The notes under the pieces are model-generated. The model was not told where the DNA came from, made no database searches, and saw only the letters and a list, made by a program, of their open reading frames with translations. A stretch of 64,000 bases of DNA from Candidatus Gracilibacteria bacterium. GTDB lineage: Bacteria; Patescibacteriota; Gracilibacteria; BD1-5; JAGOOR01. Numbering within the stretch: the first letter of the stretch is position 1; each line of letters begins with the position of its first letter. The stretch spans positions 62,001 to 126,000 of the forward strand of contig JBAZVH010000002.1 of the NCBI GenBank assembly GCA_041660965.1. The letters run 5' to 3'. The position numbers were made by a program, and so were the translations under genes. Positions 19,244 through 27,499 of the stretch are shown piece by piece.

Positions 19244-21391
19244 TTAGATTTTCTGCAACCCAATCCTTCCTTTGTCATTATCGACTTGGTACACGCGGAC
19301 TTTGACGACATCTCCTACGCGGACGACATCCTCCACGCGTTCTACACGTTTATCAGAGAGTTTGCTGATATGGATCATACCAGATTTTCCTCCACCGATA
19401 TTGACGATAGCTCCCACACCTTCGAGGATTTTCACGACATCACCTTCGAATTCTTGACCGACCTCGATTTCGCGGACGATATTTTCAATCGCTCGTTTCG
19501 CACCTTCACCACCTTCTTTACTGAGTCCAGTGATGACGACCATTCCATCATCTGCGATAGAGATCTCTACACCGAAATCTTTTTGCATGGCTTGGATAGT
19601 TTCACCACCTTTACCGATGACCATACCGATCTTCTCTGGATCTATCTTCATAGAGATAAGTGCTGGAGCGAGAGGAGAGACTTCTGGGCGAGGTGTCTCG
19701 ATAGACTTGAGCATTCCTTGCATGATGACTTCACGGCTACTTTTTGCTTGTGTAAAAATCTCTTTGACAATAGCGAGTGTGAGACCAGCAATCTTTGTAT
19801 CCATTTGTAGAGCAGTGATACCTGCACGAGTTCCTGCGACCTTGAAATCGAGGTCTCCGAGGAAATCTTCTTGTGCCTGGATATCTGAGAGAATCACATA
19901 TTTACCGGTTGTATCATCAAATATCATACCCATTGCGATACCAGCGACAGGGGCTGAGATAGGGACACCAGCATCCATAAGGGCGAGTGTCGATCCGCAG
20001 ATAGAACCCATTGAGCTACTTCCATTACACGTATGAACTTCTGAGACGACACGGACGGTATACCCAAATTGTTCTTGAGATGGGAGGACAGGTGTCAGTG
20101 CTTTTTCAGCGAGATTTCCATGACCGACTTCACGACGACCTACGCCTCGCATCATACGGACTTCTCCGACTGAGTATGGAGGGAAATTATAATGATGCAT
20201 ATAGCGACGCTCGTATTCTGGATACATACCTTCGACGAGCTCATTATCGAGTGGTCCACCGAGAGTAGCGATAGAGAGGACAGAGGTGACACCACGTCGG
20301 AAATGACCAGAACCATGTGTTCGAGGAAGAATCCCGACTTCACAATTGATAGGACGTACTTCGTCGGCCTTTCGACCATCGAGACGACGACCTGATTCGA
20401 TGACATTTTTTCGCATAATCTTTTTCACATACTTGTAGATCAGTTCTTCGATTTCCTTTCCATTAAGTTCTTCAGTATCTTCTGTATAGCCGAGAGCCGT
20501 TTTGACTTCTGCATCGAGTTCTTCGAGTTTATGATGAAAGTCGATTTTACCGATGTCATAGAGAGCTTCGATTTTTTCTGGCGAGAGTTGGGCAAAGACT
20601 TTTTCTTCGAGACCAGCGATACCGGTTTTGACTTCAAGATCGATTTTTGTAATAGGATATTTTGCATTGACGAGAGCGACGAAATCTTTTTGAGCAGCTG
20701 CGAGTTCAGCGAGTACTTTTTGAGCGTATTCAAATCATTTCACCACCATATCTTCACTGGCTTCTTTCCCGCCCATTTCTACCATCGTGATCATACCTTC
20801 TGTACCAGCCACGACGAGCTCATAGAGAGCGCTATTTACTTCTTCAAAAGTCGGATCAAAGATGATTCCACCATCAGCCATCACAGCAATTCGAACTCCA
20901 GAAACTGGCCCTTCAAACTGATGAACACCCGCGAGCTGGAGAGCAATACTGGCTCCGAGAACGCCCCAGATACCAAAGTCTTGTTTCCCAGTCGCAGAAT
21001 AAATCGTTGGAATGATCTGGACTTCATTCGTCGTTCCTTTTGGAAACATCGGACGAATTGGTCGATCAATCAGTCGAGAAGTGAGAATGGCGGTCGTACT
21101 TGGTCGTGATTCACGCTTATTAAAACGTCCACCACCGATATGACCGGTAGAATAGTAACGCTCTTGGTAATCGACAGAAAGAGGGAACCAGTCAGCACCT
21201 GGTTTTCCGGTTCTGGTGACACCAGCGGTGACGAGGAGGAGATGACCCGCTTCATCAGCGATAGTGACGGCACCATCAGTGAGGAGGGCAAATTTCCCAG
21301 TTTCAAACGTATAGGTCTTACCAGCAATAGTGTAAGATTTGGTCACAGGAGTGACACTCGCGATATCGCGATCACGGAGGCCTGAAATCAT
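19244..21391 (-). CDS. pnp: Polyribonucleotide nucleotidyltransferase (PNPase)
   Basis: Phosphorolytic 3'-5' exoribonuclease central to RNA decay. 715 aa from ATG 21391; an upstream in-frame ATG at 21457 would add 22 residues unlike the family. Order: first RNase PH domain (FETGKFALL, GGRFNKRESRPS, SRLIDRPIRPMFP), helical linker, second RNase PH domain (ESGRRLDGRKADEVRPI, RTHGSGHFRRG, VSEVHTCNGSSSMGSICG, catalytic DIQAQEDFLGDLDFKVAGT), KH domain (IGMVIGKGGETIQAM) and S1 domain to the end (GKSGMIHISKLSDKRVERVEDV). One TGA codon (20735-20737) reads as Gly. Its upstream leader of about 100 nt includes a TATAAT at roughly 21506. Confidence 0.96.
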
Positions 21392-21549
21392 AAAAAAATG
21401 ATAAAAAATAAACGCTTCAGAGGAAGAGTCTAGACTTATCCCATAACTCTCTTTCAAAAGTTATCAGACAAATCCAGAGATACTTCTCTCAAAAACGGGG
21501 GAATTATATGAATTTTTCTAGAAAAAGCGAAAAAATAAACTTTTCATAT

Positions 21550-21584
21550 TTGACATACTATAAAATATAGTGCATAATAGTGTT
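21550..21584 (+). promoter_or_regulatory. Leaderless promoter with palindromic spacer, L,D-transpeptidase gene
   Basis: -35 TTGACA (21550-21555), 17-nt spacer, -10 CATAAT (21573-21578), then 6 nt to ATG 21585. The spacer holds the inverted repeat ACTATA-AAA-TATAGT (21557-21571), a candidate operator. Confidence 0.7.
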
Positions 21585-22502
21585 ATGCGAAGATATTTTT
21601 ATTCTTGAATTCTTGTTGTTTTGAGCATTGTATCTATCAGTGTGTATGCTGATGAATGGCTCGATCTGGCTGATGATCTCCAGCAACATATTTGAGCGGA
21701 TATTATCACACCAGAGATACAGCTTCAGATGGATAAAAAGCTTGCAGAAGCGTATGCCTGTATTGATGCAAAAGGAGTTTGTTTGGCGCAGGATGAAAAG
21801 GCGTCGATTCGGGAAACGCTCACGCAACTCGAGGATATCTCTGAATATTATGCCCTGAAGGACTATCATACTTCTATTCTATGATATGTCGTTGGGAAAG
21901 CAGACCTTTTACGTGCTATGTCGCAGGAAGACGTACCACCGATGGGTCCTGTCGTGACTGATATCATCTTATCGACCTATTATCAGCATGTTTATAAGAC
22001 CTATCAGAGAATATTGGGGCGTGAACAGGAGAAACAACGAAAAAAAGAAGAAGGAGCTCTGAAATATGTCCCAGAAGGTATCGTTGTCCCCAAAGCACCA
22101 GAATCAGACACGAATCAGGCCATAGTGATAGATTTGAGCGATCAGCGTCTCTATGCTTATGAGGGAGGGGAATTGATCTATACGACGCCTATCACATCAG
22201 GTATGCGATGATATAGTACCGTTCAGGGGGATTTTTCTGTAACGCATAAGCAAAAAAATAGAGTCCTCAATTCTCCATTTAAAGGTGTGAAATACAGACT
22301 TCATGTTGATTATTGGATAGAATTTTATCCAAAATATGGCATTCACGATGCCTGTAATTCTAAGAGTTGCTGGAGAAAAGAATTTGGTGGACCTGACTAT
22401 GTCACCAGGGGAAGTCATGGATGCGTAAATACTCCCTATGATGCTGTGAAATGGTTGTATGAATGGAGTCTTGAAGGTACAGCTGTACGGGTTCAAAAAT
22501 AA
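21585..22502 (+). CDS. L,D-transpeptidase (YkuD family)
   Basis: Secreted enzyme that forms 3-3 cross-links or attaches proteins to peptidoglycan. 305 aa: N-terminal signal peptide or anchor (residues 4-20, Val/Ile/Leu/Ser-rich), a helical, charged region (about 25-165), then the YkuD domain starting at IVIDLSDQRLYAYEGGELIYTTPITSG, with HVDYWIEF and the catalytic SHGCVNTP (Cys nucleophile) near residue 280. Four TGA codons read as Gly. Family enzymes resist most beta-lactams. Transcribed from its own promoter with a likely operator. Confidence 0.92.
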
Positions 22503-22600
22503 TACAGTTTGCTAAGTTTCTTAGGTTTCTTAAGTTGCATAAGTTGTTCCTGGACCAATTATTCCTTCCTATCCTCCTAGGCGAATGACTGTTGCTATGA

Positions 22601-23134
22601 CTACTCGGGTGATGATATTACATCACCAAGCTTCTCAAGAGCATTATTAAAAACTTCTCAGAGCTTCTCTTTTTCATCTTTTGTAAATTTTGAAAGTACC
22701 CAATCTGTTGGGTCCATCTTTGGATGGCGATCAATGCCGATCTTGATTCTCTGAATATCTTTGGTTCACAATGATTCAATTAAAGAGGCAATACCATTAT
22801 GCCCTCATGCATTTCCGGTTGCTCGATAACGGATTTTACCAAAGGCCATATCGATATCATCGGAGATAATGATGATATTTTTTAGAGGTATTTTATAAAA
22901 TTGAGCACACGCAAGAACGCTTTGACCTGAGAGATTCATATAGGTGAGTGGCTTCAAGAGGATGACTTTTTGTCATTCCAAAACGCCAGTGGCATAGACT
23001 CATTTGTAGCCAGATTGCCAATCATTTTTGATTCAGAGAGCATCTTTGAGGGCATCCAAAAAAAGAAACCCGATATTATGACGAGTTTCTCTATATGTAT
23101 AACCAGGATTTCAGAGTCAGACGATAAGATGCAT
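22601..23134 (-). CDS. pth: Peptidyl-tRNA hydrolase
   Basis: Releases tRNA from drop-off peptidyl-tRNA. The 177-aa protein is interrupted by eight TGA codons, so it appears only with code 25. Reading them as Gly gives the family signature without a gap: IVGLGNPGYTYRETRHNIGF, KPLTYMNLSG, the catalytic His in TRHN, DDIDMAFGKIRYRATGNAGGHNG, and RIKIGIDRH. Both glycines of GLGNPG and one of AGGHNG depend on UGA or GGN mixtures. It begins 12 nt after the stop of the pilin-like gene, at the end of the rpsP-khpA operon. Confidence 0.95.
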
Positions 23135-23145
23135 GACGAAAAAAT

Positions 23146-23646
23146 TTATAGATTTTCTGTCCACGTCCCGACACCATTTGGGCTATTTCCTGTTGGAGTC
23201 GTGCTACTACCAAAATTGAGGGAACTTCCAGAGCTGGTACTACTTCCTTCAGCAGCAACAGTAAAACATGATTCGTCTGTTTTACCAAAGACACGATCTG
23301 CGACGCAACGCATCGTCTGAAAAATAGTTCCTGGTTTAAATTTTTGTCCCACGGCTTCAAAGCCAACCGCAGAGGAAAGGGCAGGGATAACGAGAATAAT
23401 CACAAACATCAAAAGCAATCCAATGGCTGAGTACCGTATCATATTGATAGCGGGGCTGACTTTGTGTTCGTCGCCACCTGATATTACGAGTAAAAATCCT
23501 CCCCAGAGTACGAAGACGACAGTCAGGATAATAGCGATGAGGAGCAGGATAGCGATGCCGACGGTCATGAGTTGTTCCAGACTATAAATCTGTTGTGCAG
23601 AATCAGTAAATCACGCTGTTTGAGCGTAAACTATTGAGGTGAACAT
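23146..23646 (-). CDS. Two-TM pilin-like membrane protein (VirB2/T4SS pilin type)
   Basis: A 166-aa protein starting at ATG 23646, overlapping khpA by 16 nt. A TGA at 23611-23613 (Gly) lies in the N-terminal region AQTAGFTDSAQQ. Two membrane segments follow (GIAILLLIAIILTVVFVLWGGFLLVISGG and SAIGLLLMFVIILVIPALSS) separated by a short charged loop, then a Cys-containing, Ser/Thr/Gly-rich tail. This layout matches small VirB2/pilin-like proteins often found in Patescibacteria. The long polar tail is unusual. Whether it forms a pilus is unknown; no other secretion genes are nearby. Confidence 0.65.
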
Positions 23647-23879
23647 GGTTCGACAAGGTTTAGAAATAATTTCTTACTTTGTTTGATTCATATAACGCGG
23701 ACGAGTGATTGCAGAGCCCGAATTGTTTTTCAGCTACGACCTATCACACGCTTCATATCGTCCGTGTGTACGGTGAGCTGATAGCGTGTAGCATCTTCGT
23801 CTTCTCGGACTTCGAGAGAGACGGCTTCGGGTTGAGAGACAATATGAGAGATACAAAAACGTATAAAATTTTCTGCCAT
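23631..23879 (-). CDS. khpA: KH-domain RNA-binding protein KhpA
   Basis: An 82-aa single-KH protein of the KhpA/YlqC family. It is missed with the standard code because TGA at 23727-23729 and 23700-region codons encode Gly. The KH core VHTDDMKRVIGRSGKTIRALQSLV has the GxxG loop G-R-S-G whose last Gly is UGA. It binds RNA, and with KhpB regulates cell-division and virulence mRNAs in Gram-positives. It follows rpsP by about 48 nt, the standard rpsP-khpA arrangement, and overlaps the next gene, suggesting translational coupling. Confidence 0.88.
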
Positions 23880-23927
23880 AAAAATGGTGTTATTCTGCCC
23901 TATACCTATAATCTCTAATCAAAATGA

Positions 23928-24164
23928 TTATACTGAGAGAGAATTTTTCTTTAATAGTCGTGCAAAAGATTCTGACATTTGAGCTCCAAGAGACACCCTC
24001 TTTCGGACACTTTCCATATCAAGCTCGTACTTTTTAGAACGAGGATCGTACCAACCGATTACCTCGATTTCGCCGCATTTAGCTGGCTTTGTGTGTTCTG
24101 TGACGACGATGCGGTAGTGAGGTGCTCTCTTTCGACCTGCTCGTGAAAAACGAATCATTAACAT
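23928..24164 (-). CDS. rpsP: 30S ribosomal protein S16
   Basis: Small-subunit assembly protein S16, 78 aa from ATG 24164 (MLMIRFSRAG). Motifs: RAGRKRAPHYRIVV, CGEIEVIGWYDPR, and the C-terminal LGAQMSESFARLLKK. An upstream ATG at 24188 would add eight hydrophobic residues unlike the family. No TGA codons. A promoter lies upstream on the minus strand: TTGCAA (24217-24212), 15-nt spacer, TACAAT (24196-24191). First gene of the rpsP-khpA-pilin-like-pth operon. Confidence 0.95.
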   Translation of the reverse strand: MLMIRFSRAGRKRAPHYRIVVTEHTKPAKCGEIEVIGWYDPRSKKYELDMESVRKRVSLGAQMSESFARLLKKNSLSV

Positions 24165-24288
24165 AAGGAATAATAGAAAAATACCCAAGTATTGTATATA
24201 TTTTCAGGCGATTGCAAGTTTTTTATTGATTTTTCTTCACAAATTACACATTTTTATTATCATATGGAACATATCTCTAATATTTCTT

Positions 24289-24852
24289 ATGTCCACCGAA
24301 AAAAGTCGTATATCTTGGGACCAGTATTTTATGGGTCTTGCCCTCCTCTCTGCGCAGAGGAGTAAAGACGCACGTACCAAGATAGGTGCTTGTGTTGTCG
24401 ATGCGCATAATCGTATCATTGGTATCGGATACAACGGTTTTCCTCGCGGGTGTCCAGATGATGAATTTCCAAATGCTGGACGATTTGATGAAGGAGGAAA
24501 TCCTCTTCCCCTTCAAGATACCAAGCTGGCGTATGTCGTCCATGCGGAAGCCAATGCTATTCTCAATTCTATGGGACGAGATATGCAGTGAGCGACGCTC
24601 TACTGTGCGATGCCACCCTGTAATGAATGTGCGAAACTGATTATTCAGGTTGGTATCAAACGTGTCGTCTATCTTCCAAGTCCGACCTATGAAAATGACG
24701 AGAAGTTCCTCATATCAAAAAAAATGTTTCATGTCGCCGGTGTTATATGTGAAGCATATAGTGGGTCAACGGAAACACTTCATCTCACATTCGATGATCA
24801 AAATGATGCGTATGTAAATCGGGGACAGTGTGGTTGCGGATGTGGAGATTAG
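24289..24852 (+). CDS. Deoxycytidylate (dCMP) deaminase
   Basis: Zinc enzyme converting dCMP to dUMP for thymidylate synthesis. 187 aa from ATG 24289. Zinc-site motifs are complete: HAEANAILN (His plus catalytic Glu) and PPCNECAKLI (two Cys), with the N-terminal SWDQYFMGLA and SKDARTKIGA typical of the ComEB/Dcd group. One TGA (24589-24591) read as Gly lies between the two motifs. The C-terminus ends in a Cys-rich GQCGCGCGD tail, an odd extension that might bind metal. A weak leaderless-type -10 (TCTAAT, 24276-24281) is 7 nt before ATG. Confidence 0.93.
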
Positions 24853-25001
24853 ATAGAATCATTATGGGGGCGGCATCTATCGATATCAATAGCATGTACC
24901 GGCACCAATGAAATACTTGTTTGTAATTTTGAGAATGCACAACAAGCACTGGCTCCGAAAATGAGTAAAATCCAGAAGAAAAAAGTTCAAAGAAAAAAGT
25001 C

Positions 25002-25286
25002 CTAACCAGCACTTATGACTTCTTCCCAAGTCCTGCTCCTTCTTTTTTTCCTAGGAAGACGTATTGTTAAGCGTGATAATAAATCATCTCATGCTGGGCA
25101 TTCACGAATAAGTCATTCTACCTTTTCTCGTACTTCATCACTCTTTATGATAATGAGCGAATTAGAAAGCCATGTGACTTCTGGAATTTTCTCCTTATCT
25201 CGAGTAAGAACCCTATTCAGCGCTTTTTCTCGTTGTTCTGGATCGTTGTAATCTGGAACTTTTTTTAATGTAGACTGTTTTGACAT
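25002..25286 (-). CDS. Hypothetical 94-aa protein with self-contained promoter
   Basis: Small protein with two in-frame TGA (Gly). Sequence is charged and helical with basic C-terminus (RLPRKKRRSRTWEEVISAG); no family recognised. It is expressed from a near-perfect promoter whose spacer contains an inverted repeat, which is the usual layout of an autorepressed regulator or antitoxin. No obvious toxin partner is next to it; the 150 nt between it and the dCMP deaminase gene hold nothing convincing. Confidence 0.6.
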
Positions 25287-25321
25287 AGTACATATTATAT
25301 ATGATATAATATCATTGTCAA
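25287..25321 (-). promoter_or_regulatory. Consensus leaderless promoter with palindromic spacer
   Basis: Minus strand: TTGACA (25321-25316), 16-nt spacer ATGATATTATATCATA that is nearly palindromic, TATAAT (25299-25294), then 7 nt to ATG 25286. Confidence 0.7.
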
Positions 25322-25387
25322 CTACTTCTTCAAAATATCAATAAAGATCACATAGAGAGCAAAAAACATTTTTCCTTCAAAAAAGAT

Positions 25388-25426
25388 TTGACAAAGTTCT
25401 TTCATTAAATAAACTGTTTTAAAACA
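25388..25426 (+). promoter_or_regulatory. Promoter and candidate operator of the YerC-like gene
   Basis: -35 TTGACA (25388-25393), 16-nt spacer, -10 TAAACT (25410-25415), and a perfect palindrome TGTTTTAAAACA (25415-25426) over the expected start point. The following gene encodes a TrpR-type DNA-binding protein, so autoregulation is plausible. Confidence 0.55.
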
Positions 25427-25439
25427 TTAACACAAAAAT

Positions 25440-25733
25440 ATGAAAATTGTGAAGAAAAAAACATCTGAATTTAAAAAACTTTCTCGAGCTTTTATAGGGC
25501 TCAAAAATGAGGAAGAAGTCTTTGCGCTCTTGCGGGATATCTGTACTCTCAGTGAAATGTCGGCAATGGCTGAACGCCTTGATGTCGCTGAACAAGTAGA
25601 GAAATGAGTTACGTATAGGATGATTGCAAAAAATACCGGTGCCAGTACTGCTACCATCACTCGTGTTGCCCATTGGCTTCATCACGGAATGGGTGGTTAT
25701 CATAGCGTCCTCGCACGCACAAAAACTTGATAA
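25440..25733 (+). CDS. YerC/YecD-type TrpR-superfamily regulator
   Basis: A 97-aa DNA-binding protein of the Trp repressor-related family. Motifs: LLRDICTLSEMSAMAERLDVAEQV, GVTYRMIAKNTGASTATITRVAHWL (helix-turn-helix) and the ending GMGGYHSVLART. Two TGA codons (25605-25607 and the penultimate codon 25728-25730) are read as Gly. In Firmicutes, members of this family (HisR/YerC) have been linked to histidine genes; here hisG and a hisI-like gene follow directly, which supports the same role. A terminator separates it from hisG. Confidence 0.88.
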
Positions 25734-25762
25734 ACTTGAGAAAGATTCACTTTCTCTTCTTC

Positions 25763-25797
25763 ACCCATCCGCCACGGCCGATGGGATTTTTTATTTA
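25763..25797 (+). terminator. Terminator after the YerC-like gene
   Basis: Hairpin CCCATC / GATGGG with a 10-nt GC-rich loop, followed by ATTTTTTATTT. hisG ATG comes 20 nt later, so it may also act as an attenuator for hisG. Confidence 0.75.
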
Positions 25798-25810
25798 TAA
25801 TTTTATTTTT

Positions 25811-26716
25811 ATGAAATCAACTATTTTTGGAGTTCCCTCAGGGAGTCTCCAAACAAAAACAATCGCATTACTCGCAAAATCTGGGATTATCCAGACGACA
25901 GAGCTGTGACGAACATACGAAATTCAGACAGAGTATGATAATCTCATTATCCGTATACTGGATCGTCGTGATATGCCGAGAGATATTACTGATGGAATTG
26001 CTGATTTTGGTATTACTGGTTCTGATTATTATGAGGAATCCGGGTATAATACTCTTAAAAATCTTTGAGCTATCGTATATTCTCGTGCGAGTAATGCCCC
26101 CACCAGATTAGTTCTTGCTGGCCCTGATGGTAGATTTTCCTCACGAGAAGATGTAAAATGAACACCGATTTATACAGAACTCCCAAATCTCACACGAAAA
26201 CAACTCACGAGTGAGTGTGGTTTTCTTGACTCTGATATCTTGATTCGTCCTTCGAATGGTAAGACTGAGACTGCTGGTGCGTTCCGGTGAGCGGCATTTA
26301 CTGATATCACGGAAACTGGTAACACACTTCGTGCCAATGGGATGAAAATATTGGCAACGATTTTTGTATCTTCGCCAACTATTTATGCCCGTCCAGAGAG
26401 CTGGAAAAATCCAGACTCTCGTCGCATTATAGAGGATGTTTCTTGTCTTCTCTGGGATACCTTGAAGCAAGAAAATGCACCACAGGTGATGGTTGAGATG
26501 AATGTGCCCCGTGCACAACTCGAAGAAGTCTGTCGGATTATTCCTTCTGATGTATCACCGACAATACTTCCAGAACAAAACCCAGTATGGGTCGTGGTAA
26601 AGACTCTGATGAGCAGGAGGAAATTCATCAATATCGTTGGTAACTTAACACGTCTCGGAGTTCGTGGAATCGTATCTTCGGAATTACAATCGGTAGTTAC
26701 TACTTCTAACACCTAA
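25811..26716 (+). CDS. hisG: ATP phosphoribosyltransferase (long form)
   Basis: First enzyme of histidine synthesis, joining ATP and PRPP. 301 aa: catalytic domain with FGVPSGSLQTKTIALLAKSG, ADFGITGSDYY, and the PRPP loop ETAGAFRGAAFTDITETGNTLRANG, plus a C-terminal ACT-like regulatory domain (VEMNVPRAQLEEVC, PVWVVVKTLM, GVRGIVSSELQSVV). At least four TGA codons are read as Gly, one inside the AFRG segment. Length fits the hexameric long form that is feedback-inhibited by histidine and needs no HisZ. It directly follows the YerC-like regulator and precedes the hisI-like gene by 9 nt. Confidence 0.9.
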
Positions 26717-26725
26717 CATTCTTTT

Positions 26726-27499
26726 ATGATATCAAATAAACAAGACCTTTTTGTAGAGACGCAAGAACAAGGAATTCTTCGAATGTCCTCTACTGGCGAT
26801 GACGGTATGTATGATACTTCTCTGGAGTCAGCACTGAAAATACTTCAAACTCAAAAAGAGAGACTTCGAGCAGCGGATTTTCCTGATGACCAAATGTGGA
26901 GAATGCTTCTTGAGAAGCCATCATACCTTTGTCTCTTTGTGGATGAAACCAGTAAAGTGTCCAAATGTATCGATGCTATTGTTCGTCAAAAAATTGACAC
27001 AATATTTACTGATTCACAAACCAGCAAAATTCTCCTTAATTGTAATCAGGATGTACTTCTGATACTGCAGACATCGTCGCAAGGTGTTTCATACTCCTGG
27101 CAGATATTTTCTCAGGAAGATTTGTCCGAATTACAACCACAGAAGATGTACCCTGTAGCTATCAATAATAGTCTCACAAACGCACCATTATTTCTCGCTT
27201 CAGTCACGGATGATACTCTTCGTATGAGCATGGAGACAGGAAATCTCATTCTCTGGAGTAAGTCGAGAAACAAGCTCTGGATAAAGTGAGATACGAGTGG
27301 TGATTATCTCCGTCTTCGTGAACTTATGTGGGATCCTGAGAAAAAGGTATTTTTTGCTAAAGTATTTCCTGAAACATGATGAGTGTGCCACGAAAAAGTC
27401 GATGCGGAAGGAAATCTCGATACAAATGGTACTGCGGCGAGCACCTGTTTTCGAAGGGTGCTTTTTGAGAGGGAAACTACTTCTTCAAAATATCAATAA
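26726..27499 (+). CDS. Phosphoribosyl-AMP cyclohydrolase-like protein with N-terminal extension
   Basis: A 257-aa protein whose C-terminal third matches HisI (step 3 of histidine synthesis): NAPLFLASVTDDTLRMSMETG, LWSKSRNKLWIKGDTSGDY, then VCH and TCFRR for the two zinc-ligand cysteines. The motif DCDxD that binds Mg2+ is replaced by MWDPE, so activity is uncertain. Residues 1 to about 135 form an extra domain I do not recognise; it is not HisE-like. TGA at 27287-27289 (the Gly of KGDTSG) and in the GG before VCH are read as Gly. It overlaps the convergent lepA gene by 23 nt. hisA, hisF, hisH, hisB, hisC and hisD are not in the window. Confidence 0.75.

Noticed and set aside
19286..20036. Long plus-strand ORFs of 168-174 aa opposite pnp
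   Set aside because: Their composition (Ser/Asp/Thr-rich, no motif) is that of antisense frames of a coding gene; pnp on the other strand is fully conserved.
24785..25012. Minus-strand 75-aa ORF beside the 94-aa protein as a toxin partner
   Set aside because: It overlaps the conserved end of dCMP deaminase, lacks a promoter, and its composition looks like a shadow frame.
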